Assembly: GCA_030063045.1 (NCBI GenBank) | Contig: JAQSEB010000202.1 | Location: forward strand, 1-64,000 | Direction of reading: 5' to 3' | From: Pratylenchus scribneri | Lineage: Eukaryota > Nematoda > Chromadorea > Rhabditida > Pratylenchidae | Length of the DNA: 64,000 nt | Shown here: positions 35,833-45,855 of the stretch, piece by piece | Numbering within the stretch: position 1 is the stretch's first letter | Layout of the letters: each line of letters begins with the position of its first letter | Notes under the pieces: generated by a model | Seen by the model: only the letters and a program-made list of their open reading frames with translations | What the model was told of the DNA's origin: nothing | The model's database searches: none | Translations under genes and position numbers: made by a program

Positions 35833-38800
35833 ATGTCTGGTCCATATAAGTCAATGATAGCTCCAGCCTTGAAGAGGCTGAGAGTACATGTTACAGCTTC
35901 AGAACTGATTTTGATGAAAGAAGAGATTAGTGAAGAAGAAAAAACCATTGTAATTGGTCATGGAAAGAAATTGAAAAGTATTCTCGAAACGCTTGAAGCT
36001 AAAAATGAGTTGTGGTTGAAATTTTTGGGAGGATTGTCTGATGAAAGAGCAACAATTGAACAAGCAAATTATGATAATTATTCTGTTGATGGAAAGCATT
36101 TTTATGAGTGGATTGAAAAAGGACGAGAAGTCCTTGATAATGTTTATGAACTCGAACCGGATGAGCATGAAGCTCTAAACATAAGTAATGGAAATATTGC
36201 AGGAAAAAATCGGGAACCGTTTGAAGAAAGGCTATTGAATGTTCAATTGCCAAGATTGCAGTTACCAAAGTTCAGTGGAGATCCACACAAATGGATATCG
36301 TTTTGGCAATGTTTTGAAAGTTCGGTGGATAAACAGAACTTCAGCAAAGTTGATAAAATGAATTTTTTGTTGAGTTGTTTGAAAGGAGAAGCAAAGGATG
36401 CTATCTCAGATTTAATATTGTCAAATGAAAATTATAAAATTGCGGTTGATATTTTGAAAAGAAGATATGGTGACAAAAATATTATTGTTGAAGGATTGAA
36501 TGCTGAATTGTTCAGTTTGGCTCCGGCCATTGATAATCCACTCTCGTTGAAGAGAACAGTTGATAAAATTGAGAAAATCTTCCATCAATTGGAAAGTATT
36601 GGGGAAGAGACTAATTGTTCTGTTTGGACCTCATTGATAAAGTCAAAATTGCATAAGAATTTGTTATTTGAATTAATCAGAGAAGAACAAAAGTCAAAAA
36701 AGAAATGGAATACAAAGGAATTAAGAGAAGCACTCTGTGAAATGGTGAATTTGCGAGAATCAGTGTATCAATCGACACGACATTTTCGTAACAAAATTGA
36801 AAATCCAAGTGAAAAACAGAATCGGAATAATCACGATCAAGATGATGTGAATGAAAGTTTTTATCATTTGAAAAATATAATGGAAGAGAAATTAGAACAA
36901 GCTCGTTCTTTTCAAAATTTGTGTAATGAACAGCCAAATATTAGTTATTATTTCTGTGGAGAAAATCACTGGTCAAGTGATTGCAAAATTGTTTGGCGCC
37001 GGGAGGACCGCATGAAGCGTTTGATGGAACAAAGACGTTGTTTCAAATGTTTGAGAAAAGGACATCGAGTTAAAGATTGTCTATCAAGAAAGAATTGTTA
37101 TGATTGTAATGGTCCCCACAATGTTGCCATTTGTTCAGAAAAGGAATCAGGATTTTCGCAAAAATTGGAATCAGAATATGACTTAAAGGATGAAGATTAT
37201 GTTCAGACGAAAAGTTCATGTCATGATGAAGAAAAAACTGAAAAATCAACAAGAAAGTTTTGGAAAAATGAAAAGTCTTCGGTTCAAAATGATGATAAAC
37301 AAAATGATGGTGATGAAATTGTTGAAAATGAAAGAAATGTTCGAGCCAGAACGTATTGTACGTTAAGGAATACAGTAAAGCCAAAATTAATGATGTTAAA
37401 AGCGAAAGTTTTTGCCCCAAGTAGACCGAATAAAACTGTTGAAACGTTCATATTTCTGGACAGTGGAAGTGAAGTTTCCTACATTGAAGAAAGTTTAGCA
37501 AAAAAGTTGAAGTTGCCCAAAATGGGGTCAACAAATCTTGAAGTTTATGCGTTCCAAGGAATGAATCAAGGGACTATTCGTACCACTAAATACAATCTTG
37601 GAATCGAAAGAAATGATGGAAGAACGCTGAATGTTGAATTGTATAGTATCAAAAAAATTTCGGAAAGCATGCATTCTCTTTGTTTAAAGAAAATTATTGC
37701 ACAAAATGACATGGAAGAAATGAAGAAGAATGTTGTTATTGAAAAAGGAAGACCAGAAATTCTGCTTGGAATAAAAGACTTTTGGAGATTCTTTGTGAAG
37801 ATGAAAGAAATTGAAAAAGATTGTTTCGTTGTGGAAACGACAATTGGAACAGTTATTTGTGGAAATAATCAGAAAAATTTGTTTGAGAAACACATAATGG
37901 TTCAGAATTACATGTCAATTCTTCCGTCAAAAATATATGAAAAGGAAAATAAAGAGGATATATGTTGTGGAAAGTTACCTTGTTATAAAGAAATGAAATC
38001 GATAATTAATGAAGGAAATTTGAAAATGAGAAAATTTGTATCAAAGGAAACGAATAGTTGGATCCTTGTTGAAAACAGGTTGAAAAATGAATTGAAACCA
38101 AAGGACTTGAAATTAAACTGTGATTTGAATTCGGATTTGAAATTGTCGAAAATAAATAAACGGAAGTCCGTTCGAAAAGTTAAAGAAATACTAATTTCAC
38201 CTGATAAGTTACGATCCGTTCCCCCGAAATTGGTGTTTTCAAGTTCAGTTGGAAAAGCAAAATCTTGGAATGGAAAATTTTGTTTAAAACGTGAAACGGA
38301 ATTGGAACCGATTGTTAAAGAATGGTTTGATAAAACTATGAAAGTTCAATATTGTTCAGGAAATGAAAGTCAAAGTTCAGCAAGAAATGGGTTGATTGAA
38401 AAAAGTTCAATGAAATTTGATGAAATACAAACCGTTCAAATAAATCAAAAGTTAATTTCGGAAATTATTATTGGAAAGGAAAAACAAAAAGAATTATTTG
38501 TGAAATGTTTGATTGAAAATCAAAATCGTTCAGATAAAGATATATCCGATGTCGTATCAAAAGAAGTTAGCACAATTGAAAAACCAAATGATCAAAAACC
38601 TTGGAAAAGTCCATTTTGGACAATTGAAAAGCCAAATAGTTGTTTTATTGAAATGAAAGTTTCGATTGAACGGAAAGTTAAAATCGTATCAGTAAAAATG
38701 ATGAATGAAATTTCAAAAGAGGAAATTGCTGAAATGAACAAATATAGTGTACTAGTTTTGATTGTTGATGAAAATAAAGAGTTGAAGTGTCTGAATTGGT

Positions 38801-39045
38801 TCATCCAATTAGAAAAGCAGGTGTATTTGCCAGATAACGATGATTATAATTTGTTCAATTGGAAAATGAGAAAAAAAAAGTTGAGGTTCATGACCAAAGT
38901 TGAAAAGAAAATGGAAAATTTGGAAATGGAATTGAATTTTTTTGGCCCGGGACTGAGCGATGAAGCTCGCTATTTTTTGAATATTTTTGTTGAGACCACC
39001 CGATTTGGAAAAAAATTGTTCCAAAAATTTTGGAATAGTTTCTGA
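35833..39045 (+). CDS. BEL/Pao-type gag and aspartic protease polyprotein
   Basis: 1070 codons, open. Residues about 140-330 match the DUF1759-type gag of BEL/Pao elements (LPKFSGDPHKWISFWQCFES, LLSCLKGEAKDAISDL, LKRRYGDKNIIV). Three knuckle-like motifs follow at about 374-433 (FCGENHWSSDC lacking its first Cys, CFKCLRKGHRVKDC, CYDCNGPHNVAIC). A DUF1758-type retropepsin has its active site FLDSGS at about 541-546 and PEILLGIKDF further on. Residues about 690-1070 are Lys/Glu-rich with no domain I recognise; KEMKSIINEGNLKMRKFVSK could be a remnant of the reverse-transcriptase thumb. Complete BEL polyproteins are about 1,700 residues or longer. That the frame stays open despite the missing pol suggests recent activity in trans. 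Confidence 0.8.
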   Translation: MSGPYKSMIAPALKRLRVHVTASELILMKEEISEEEKTIVIGHGKKLKSILETLEAKNELWLKFLGGLSDERATIEQANYDNYSVDGKHFYEWIEKGREVLDNVYELEPDEHEALNISNGNIAGKNREPFEERLLNVQLPRLQLPKFSGDPHKWISFWQCFESSVDKQNFSKVDKMNFLLSCLKGEAKDAISDLILSNENYKIAVDILKRRYGDKNIIVEGLNAELFSLAPAIDNPLSLKRTVDKIEKIFHQLESIGEETNCSVWTSLIKSKLHKNLLFELIREEQKSKKKWNTKELREALCEMVNLRESVYQSTRHFRNKIENPSEKQNRNNHDQDDVNESFYHLKNIMEEKLEQARSFQNLCNEQPNISYYFCGENHWSSDCKIVWRREDRMKRLMEQRRCFKCLRKGHRVKDCLSRKNCYDCNGPHNVAICSEKESGFSQKLESEYDLKDEDYVQTKSSCHDEEKTEKSTRKFWKNEKSSVQNDDKQNDGDEIVENERNVRARTYCTLRNTVKPKLMMLKAKVFAPSRPNKTVETFIFLDSGSEVSYIEESLAKKLKLPKMGSTNLEVYAFQGMNQGTIRTTKYNLGIERNDGRTLNVELYSIKKISESMHSLCLKKIIAQNDMEEMKKNVVIEKGRPEILLGIKDFWRFFVKMKEIEKDCFVVETTIGTVICGNNQKNLFEKHIMVQNYMSILPSKIYEKENKEDICCGKLPCYKEMKSIINEGNLKMRKFVSKETNSWILVENRLKNELKPKDLKLNCDLNSDLKLSKINKRKSVRKVKEILISPDKLRSVPPKLVFSSSVGKAKSWNGKFCLKRETELEPIVKEWFDKTMKVQYCSGNESQSSARNGLIEKSSMKFDEIQTVQINQKLISEIIIGKEKQKELFVKCLIENQNRSDKDISDVVSKEVSTIEKPNDQKPWKSPFWTIEKPNSCFIEMKVSIERKVKIVSVKMMNEISKEEIAEMNKYSVLVLIVDENKELKCLNWFIQLEKQVYLPDNDDYNLFNWKMRKKKLRFMTKVEKKMENLEMELNFFGPGLSDEARYFLNIFVETTRFGKKLFQKFWNSF

Positions 39046-39462
39046 TTCCTATTTTAGTTTTTGTTCTTCACAATTGTCAAATAAGTAAATGAGGTTCAAT
39101 GTTCAGCAAAGTAACAAGAATATGACTGAGAAAAAAAAATGTTTTCGTGAAAGTTCTTAAAATGAAAATGTTCAATGTTTAACAATGTGATAAGAATCTG
39201 TCATTGAATTGAAACGAAATGTTTAATGAAAAGTATTCAATATGATGCACATTGGGCCGAAAAAAGAATGAACGCTGAATGAAAATGAATGGACATTGGT
39301 GCCACAAAATGATGGTTCTACTTGAACAAAAATGGCAGAATGAAATTAACACAACTATGCCGAATGGAATGAACATAATTGGGCCTAATGGATGAATATG
39401 AGAAAGAAGGCCGATGAAGAGAACAAATTTAACATTGTCTATTTTTTCTTTTGGCCCGGGAC

Positions 39463-39986
39463 TGTCGTGGAAAACGATCTTTATTTTCCGTTCCCGGACT
39501 TAGAATTTGTTTCCCTCATTTTTTCTTCCCTTTTTGGATTGGAATTTATTTTCCTCATTTCTCGACCCAATTGATGATGATGACTCATATATTTTCCATT
39601 CTATTTGTGTTTTTGTGATCAATCATTGTTCTTTCTGGAATGTTTTTTCCAAATAAGCTTATTGACACAAACAACACGCCCATTTTTGGAATGTTTTTGT
39701 CCAAAATACGCCCCATTTCTGGCCCTATATAAACCGAGGAATATTGTCTAAATCCTCACTTCACTTGACTCCCAACTTCACTTGATTCCCACCTTCACTT
39801 TGACTATTCCCTTCCTTACTCCACTGTTAGCTTGCGATCCCTTTTCCATTTATTTTGATTCGCTAAATATTTTTATTCGTGATAAATTTATTTAATTCGC
39901 TTTTTCTTGTTGGAAAAGAAGGGGAAAAACGAGTCTAGGAATTATATCCCTTCCTCATTCATTCCCTAAAGACCCATCTACCGACA
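39463..39986 (+). repeat. putative 3' LTR of the BEL-like element
   Basis: It begins TGTCG and ends CGACA, with a TATATAAA box near 39725 and pyrimidine-rich CTTCACTTGACTCCC repeats after it. The preceding TTTGGCCCGGGAC also occurs at 38940 near the end of the frame. Without a 5' partner in the window the call rests on termini and promoter-like content. Confidence 0.6.
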
Positions 39987-39987
39987 A

Positions 39988-41723
39988 TAGTCTATACCGC
40001 TTAAATTCAGTATGATAGTCTATACCACTTAAATTCAGTATGATAGTCTATACCGCTTAAATTCAGTATGATAGTCTATACCGCTTAAATTCAGTATGAG
40101 AGTCTATACCACTTAAATTCAGTATGATAGTCTATACCGCTTAAATTCAGTATGATAGTCTATACCGCTTAAATTCAGTATGATAGTCTATACCGCTTAA
40201 ATTCAGTATGATAGTCTATACCACTTAAATTCAGTATGATAGTCTATACCGCTTAAATTCAGTATGATAGTCTATACCGCTTAAATTCATTATGATAGTC
40301 TATACCACTTAAATTCAGTATGATAGTCTATACCGCTTAAATTCAGTATGATAGTCTATACCGCTTAAATTCAGTATGATAGTCTATACCGCGTAAATTC
40401 AGTATGATAGTCTATACCGCGTAAATTCAGTATGATAGTCTATACCGCTTAAATTCAGTATGATAGTCTATACCGCTTAAATTCAGTATGATAGTCAATA
40501 CCGCTTAAATTCAGTATGATAGTCTATACCGCTTAAATTCAGTATGATAGTCTATACCGCGTAAATTCAGTATGATAGTCTATACCGCTTAAATTCAGTA
40601 TGATAGTCTATACCGCTTAAATTCAGTATGATAGTCTATACCGCTTAAATTCAGTATGATAGTCTATACCGCTTAAATTCAGTATGATAGTCTATACCGC
40701 TTAAATTCAGTATGATAGTCTATACCGCTTAAATTCAGTATGATAGTCTATACCGCGTAAATTCAGTATGATAGTCTATACCGCGTAAATTCAGTATGAT
40801 AGTCTATACCGCTTAAATTCAGTATGATAGTCTATACCGCTTAAATTCAGTATGATAGTCTATACCGCTACCGCTTAAATTCAGTATGATAGTCTATACC
40901 GCTTAAATTCAGTATGATAGTCTATACCACTTAAATTCAGTATGATAGTCTATACCGCTTAAATTCAGTATGATAGTCTATACCGCTTAAATTCAGTATG
41001 ATAGTCTATACCACTTAAATTCAGTATGATAGTCTATACCGCTTAAATTCAGTATGATAGTCTATACCGCTTAAATTCAGTATGATAGTCTATACCGCTT
41101 AAATTCAGTATGATAGTCTATACCACTTAAATTCAGTATGATAGTCTATACCGCTTAAATTCAGTATGATAGTCTATACCGCTTAAATTCAGTATGATAG
41201 TCTATACCACTTAAATTCAGTATGATAGTCTATACCGCTTAAATTCAGTATGATAGTCTATACCGCTTAAATTCAGTATGATAGTCTATACCGCTTAAAT
41301 TCAGTATGATAGTCTATACCGCGTAAATTCAGTATGATAGTCTATACCGCTTAAATTCAGTATGATAGTCTATACCGCTTAAATTCAGTATGATAGTCTA
41401 TACCGCTTAAATTCAGTATGATAGTCTATACCGCTTAAATTCAGTATGATAGTCTATACCGCTTAAATTCAGTATGATAGTCTATACCGCTTAAATTCAG
41501 TATGATAGTCTATACCGCGTAAATTCAGTATGATAGTCTATACCGCGTAAATTCAGTATGATAGTCTATACCGCTTAAATTCAGTATGATAGTCTATACC
41601 GCTTAAATTCAGTATGATAGTCTATACCGCTTAAATTCAGTATGATAGTCTATACCGCGTAAATTCAGTATGATAGTCTATACCACTTAAATTCAGTATG
41701 ATAGTCTATACCACTTAAATTCA
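39988..41723. repeat. 28-bp satellite array 2, about 62 units
   Basis: Same 28-bp monomer as arrays 1 and 3, but CCGCTT is the main variant. It starts two bases after the BEL-like LTR and ends in TTCACTAGGTTATTTTTAGG. Confidence 0.97.
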
Positions 41724-42711
41724 CTAGGTTATTTTTAGGCTATTTTTATATTATCTTATTTTTAGGCCTATTTTTTGTCTACCTGTTTTGTTTTCCTGAT
41801 TTTTAAGGCTTTTTGACGATGAAGAATTAGCTCTGCAGATGCATTTCAGGCCAATTTTTATATTAGATTTTTAGGTTATTTTTATATTATTTTTATTTTT
41901 TAACTAAAAAAAGGCTGAACATCCAACCTTAAAATTTAATTAATTTTTAAGATTTATTCCATATCTAGTTTTTGAAAAAATTTTTGAAATTTTTGTTTAA
42001 GTTTGAAATTTTTTAAAAATTCACAACAAAAAAAGAATTATAATATTGATTTTTAACCATAAAATATATAAGATTTAATGAAGAAATTTTTAAGATTTTT
42101 TAATGACTTATTTTTGAAAAATTCTACTTTGAAATTTTTGGGTTATACTTTGCTTTGAAATTTTTTAAAAATCATAATAAAAAAACTGAAGGAATAAAGT
42201 ATTGATTTTTTTATTATATTATAATATATAAGATTTAATCAAGAAATTTATAAGGTTTTTTTCCAGTTTTTTAAAAATTTATTTTTAAAATTTTTGAGTT
42301 GTATTTAACTTTTAAATTTTCTATAAATTTTTAAACAATAGAAAATTATTTTTAAAATTTTTGAGTTGTATTTAACTTTTAAATTTTCTATAAATTTTTA
42401 AACAATAGAAAATTATTTTTAAAATTTTTGAGTTGTATTTAACTTTTAAATTTTCTATAAATTTTTAAAAAATAGAAAATTATTTTTAAAATTTTTGCTT
42501 TGTATTTTGCATTGTAATTTTTTCAAAAATCCAGAAATGATTTTTTATTTTTGAAAATCCTCTAAAGACCTAAGAAATAATCTCTAGATTAAGAAAATCT
42601 TTGAGAAATATTCTAATATTGAGAAAATTCTCTTTAAGAACTTAAGAAATATTCTGTAAATTAAAAAATATTCCAAAGACTTAAAAAATACTCAATAGAC
42701 ATTCAATAAAT
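41724..42711. other. AT-rich spacer between satellite arrays
   Basis: It opens with ACTAGGTTATTTTTAGGC, a junction sequence repeated at the right end of array 3. Within it a 67-bp unit (AAAATTTTTGAGTTGTATTT...) is repeated three times at 42287-42490. No gene is visible. Confidence 0.7.
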
Positions 42712-44284
42712 TAGTCTATACCGCTTAAATTCAGTATGATAGTCTATACCGCTTAAATTCAGTATGATAGTCTATACCGCTTAAATTCAGTATGATAGTC
42801 TATACCGCTTAAATTCAGTATGATAGTCTATACCGCTTAAATTCAGTATGATAGTCTATACCGCTTAAATTCAGTATGATAGTCTATACCACTTAAATTC
42901 AGTATGATAGTCTATACCACTTAAATTCAGTATGATAGTCTATACCGCTTAAATTCAGTATGATAGTCTATACCGCTTAAATTCAGTATGATAGTCTATA
43001 CCACTTAAATTCAGTATGATAGTCTATACCACTTAAATTCAGTATGATAGTCTATACCGCGTAAATTCAGTATGATAGTCTATACCGCGTAAATTCAGTA
43101 TGATAGTCTATACCACTTAAATTCAGTATGATAGTCTATACCGCGTAAATTCAGTATGATAGTCTATACCACTTAAATTCAGTATGATAGTCTATACCAC
43201 TTAAATTCAGTATGATAGTCTATACCACTTAAATTCAGTATGATAGTCTATACCGCGTAAATTCAGTATGATAGTCTATACCACTTAAATTCAGTATGAT
43301 AGTCTATACCACTTAAATTCAGTATGATAGTCTATACCACTTAAATTCAGTATTATAGTCTATACCACTTAAATTCAGTATGATAGTCTATACCACTTAA
43401 ATTCAGTATGATAGTCTATACCACTTAAATTCAGTATGATAGTCTATACCACTTAAATTCAGTATGATAGTCTATACCGCGTAAATTCAGTATGATAGTC
43501 TATACCACTTAAATTCAGTATGATAGTCTATACCGCGTAAATTCAGTATGATAGTCTATACCACTTAAATTCAGTATGATAGTCTATACCACTTAAATTC
43601 AGTATGATAGTCTATACCACTTAAATTCAGTATGATAGTCTATGCCACTTAAATTCAGTATGATAGTCTATACCACTTAAATTCAGTATGATAGTCTATA
43701 CCACTTAAATTCAGTATGATAGTCTATACCGCTTAAATTCAGTATGATAGTCTATACCACTTAAATTCAGTATGATAGTCTATACCACTTAAATTCAGTA
43801 TGATAGTCTATACCACTTAAATTCAGTATGATAGTCTATACCACTTAAATTCAGTATGATAGTCTATACCACTTAAATTCAGTATGATAGTCTATACCAC
43901 TTAAATTCAGTATGATAGTCTATACCACTTAAATTCAGTATGATAGTCTATACCACTTAAATTCAGTATGATAGTCTATACCGCTTAAATTCAGTATGAT
44001 AGTCTATACCACTTAAATTCAATACCACTTAAATTCAGTATGATAGTCTATACCACTTAAATTCAGTATGATAGTCTATACCGCTTAAATTCAGTATGAT
44101 AGTCTATACCGCTTAAATTCAGTATGATAGTCTATACCGCTTAAATTCTGTATGATAGTCTATACCGCTTAAATTCAGTATGATAGTCTATACCGCTTAA
44201 ATTCAGTATGATAGTCTGTACCGCTTAAATTCAGTATGACAGTCTATACCGCGTAAATTCATGTTAGTTTATAGCACTTAAATT
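42712..44284. repeat. 28-bp satellite array 3, about 56 units
   Basis: Same monomer with CCACTT, CCGCTT and CCGCGT mixed. A TATGCCACTT variant at about 43643 and a truncated unit at about 44022 are 379 bp apart, the spacing seen twice in array 1 (33808 to 34188; 34327 to 34709). The array ends in TTCACTAGGTTATT like array 2. Confidence 0.97.
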
Positions 44285-44721
44285 CACTAGGTTATTTTTT
44301 TAGGCTATTTTTATATTATCCATTACCATTACACATTTCCATTGCTTTGATTAGATTAGATTCACCAAATTGGAATAGTGAATGAATCATATTTTATTAC
44401 ATATAATATGGCCCAAAAGCTTTTCTTCCTTTCAGTTTCATATCACTACCCGCTATCTATCAAAAGTGTTGGCCATTTCCTTCCCTACCCATTCGCTTCC
44501 CCATTTTGCTATAAAATTCCTCGTCCATTTTCCAAAGTGAAATGGGAGAATGAATTTTGCTTCTTCTATTCCATCCCTGGGGGAATTCAATTTTTATTTG
44601 GAACTGCTGAACTGCCCATAAAATTTAACCCCATAAATTCCCTTTCTATATGTGGCTGGGTTCATTGACCATTCTCCCTTTTTGGCATTTTATTTCATTT
44701 TAAATTTTTATAATTTTTATT

Positions 44722-44943
44722 GGTACTTATTCCGTTGGTATCCCCTTTTTGGGAAAGTGCTTGGTCCCCCCCTTTGGTTTATCATGTTTTGGGTTAGGGT
44801 CAATCAGGGCTAGGTTAGGGTTAGGATGGGATGAGAATCATCTTATGTGTATCCTAAACCTAAACCCTAACTCAAACCCTAAAACCAAAGGGGGGACCAA
44901 CCAAGCACTTTCCCAAAAAGGGGATACCAACGGAATAAGTACC
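44722..44943. mobile_element. 222-bp MITE-like foldback with about 60-bp terminal inverted repeats
   Basis: The arms GGTACTTATTCCGTTGGTAT, then CCCCTTTTTGGGAAAGTGC, are mirrored almost perfectly at the right end (GGGATACCAACGGAATAAGT then ACC). TTATT flanks both ends (44717-44721 and 44944-44948), a likely target duplication. The interior carries GGGTTAGGGT and CCTAAACCTAAACCC. The stretch 44285-44721 contains no gene I can support, and 44950-45140 nothing else. Confidence 0.8.
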
Positions 44944-45145
44944 TTATTGGTTATTTGTATTACGTTTTTTATATATTTAATTATAAAGGTTTTATAAAGG
45001 TTTTAAAGTTAAAATTTCGGATGTTACTTATAATTAAAATTTGATAACTAACTATGCTATTTTTTGTCCCTATTCTTTACGTTTTTAGTTTTCAAATAAA
45101 ATTTGTATTTAATTATTATTATTACTTGATACCAGAACATTTTGA

Positions 45146-45582
45146 TCATAATATAATTGTATAAAAGAACCTAAGCGTCTGTATGTACATAAGAGCTTGT
45201 TTCATTGAAAGCGTGGCATTTGTGTAGAGCATATTCACATGTTCAAGAGCTGCTTGGAGATCTTTATATTTGAAAAAAATAAAATACATTTATAATATTG
45301 TGAAACTTAACCTCTAAAATCAAAATCATTTACATTTGCAAATTCGCCAACAACAATTTCTCTGGTGGCATCAAATATTCCATTGCCAGTGTTGTTTTCA
45401 TTTTGATCATTAAGATTGTTTTGTTGATTTTCATCATTGTTGTTGTTAGTTTGTTGTGGAAGATTGTCAATTCTTTCTCCTTGTAGTTGTCCAAATTGAT
45501 TTAGTAGCATTTTCTTTGGTCTTGGTGCGAATTTGCGAAAATTTACAATTCGCTTTCTGTTGATGGTGCTTGGATATTTCAT
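45146..45582 (-). CDS. hypothetical protein, divergent from the copy B demethylase
   Basis: Two exons, 45582-45312 and 45261-45146, with intron phase 1 matching, give 128 residues. The N-terminal part is basic (MKYPSTINRKRIVNFRKFA), the middle Asn/Gln-rich (QQTNNNNDENQQNN), and the end helical (LQAALEHVNMLYTNATLSMK) with a short hydrophobic tail. I do not recognise it. It is transcribed away from the demethylase gene, sharing about 270 bp between starts. The left edge of the duplication (45577) falls six bases inside its frame, so copy A retains only its start codon and this gene has no duplicate. Confidence 0.6.
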
Positions 45583-45602
45583 CAATCAAATATTTTATCA
45601 AT

Positions 45603-45667
45603 TTTAGTTCTATTGCAAACATAAAAACTTGCTGGCTGTCTCGTGCACCGAAATCAAAACAAAGAGG
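45603..45667 (+). promoter_or_regulatory. putative shared leader exon or promoter element (copy B)
   Basis: Counterpart of 25024-25076, with a 4-bp insertion (CTTGCTGGCTGTC). The paralogous element upstream of the acidic-tail gene lies at 47829-47886. The GT donor after CAAAGAG would pair with the acceptor at 45795-45796. Confidence 0.5.
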
Positions 45668-45855
45668 TATCTTATTTTTATAAAGCAAATATCAAAATTT
45701 TAAAGTAATGAATTGCATATATAAAAATGAATTAATTAAAGCTCTATTATTTTTCCAATTTTATTCAATAATAATTATATTTTAATCCATTACAGCACTT
45801 CTATCCGAGGACTACATCCCACACAACAAAAGCAGCACTTTTCGAGAGCCAAAAA

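Larger units (their letters stand above)
35131..39986 (+). mobile_element. BEL/Pao-like element with gag-protease frame and 3' LTR only
   Basis: Leader 35131-35832, one open frame 35833-39045, a non-coding stretch to 39462, then a putative 524-bp LTR 39463-39986. The frame has BEL/Pao-type gag and protease but no recognisable reverse transcriptase, RNase H or integrase. No matching 5' LTR is visible: array 1 abuts the leader directly and array 2 abuts the LTR end. It could be a non-autonomous element inserted in the satellite with its 5' LTR later lost, or a rearranged copy. Confidence 0.7.

Noticed and set aside
35899..37893. Minus-strand frames opposite the BEL-like polyprotein
   Set aside because: Low-complexity shadows of the long plus-strand frame, which carries conserved zinc knuckles and a protease.
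33331..44284. CRISPR-like regular repeats
   Set aside because: The 28-bp units are directly adjacent with no unique spacers; this is satellite DNA in a eukaryotic context.
44378..44668. 96-codon plus-strand frame with aromatic-rich product
   Set aside because: No splice partner, homologue or signal; it is next to satellite and a foldback, and composition alone can explain it.
44800..44900. Interstitial telomere
   Set aside because: GGGTTAGGGT and CCTAAACCC lie in the loop of a foldback with a likely target duplication, and are not a regular repeat.
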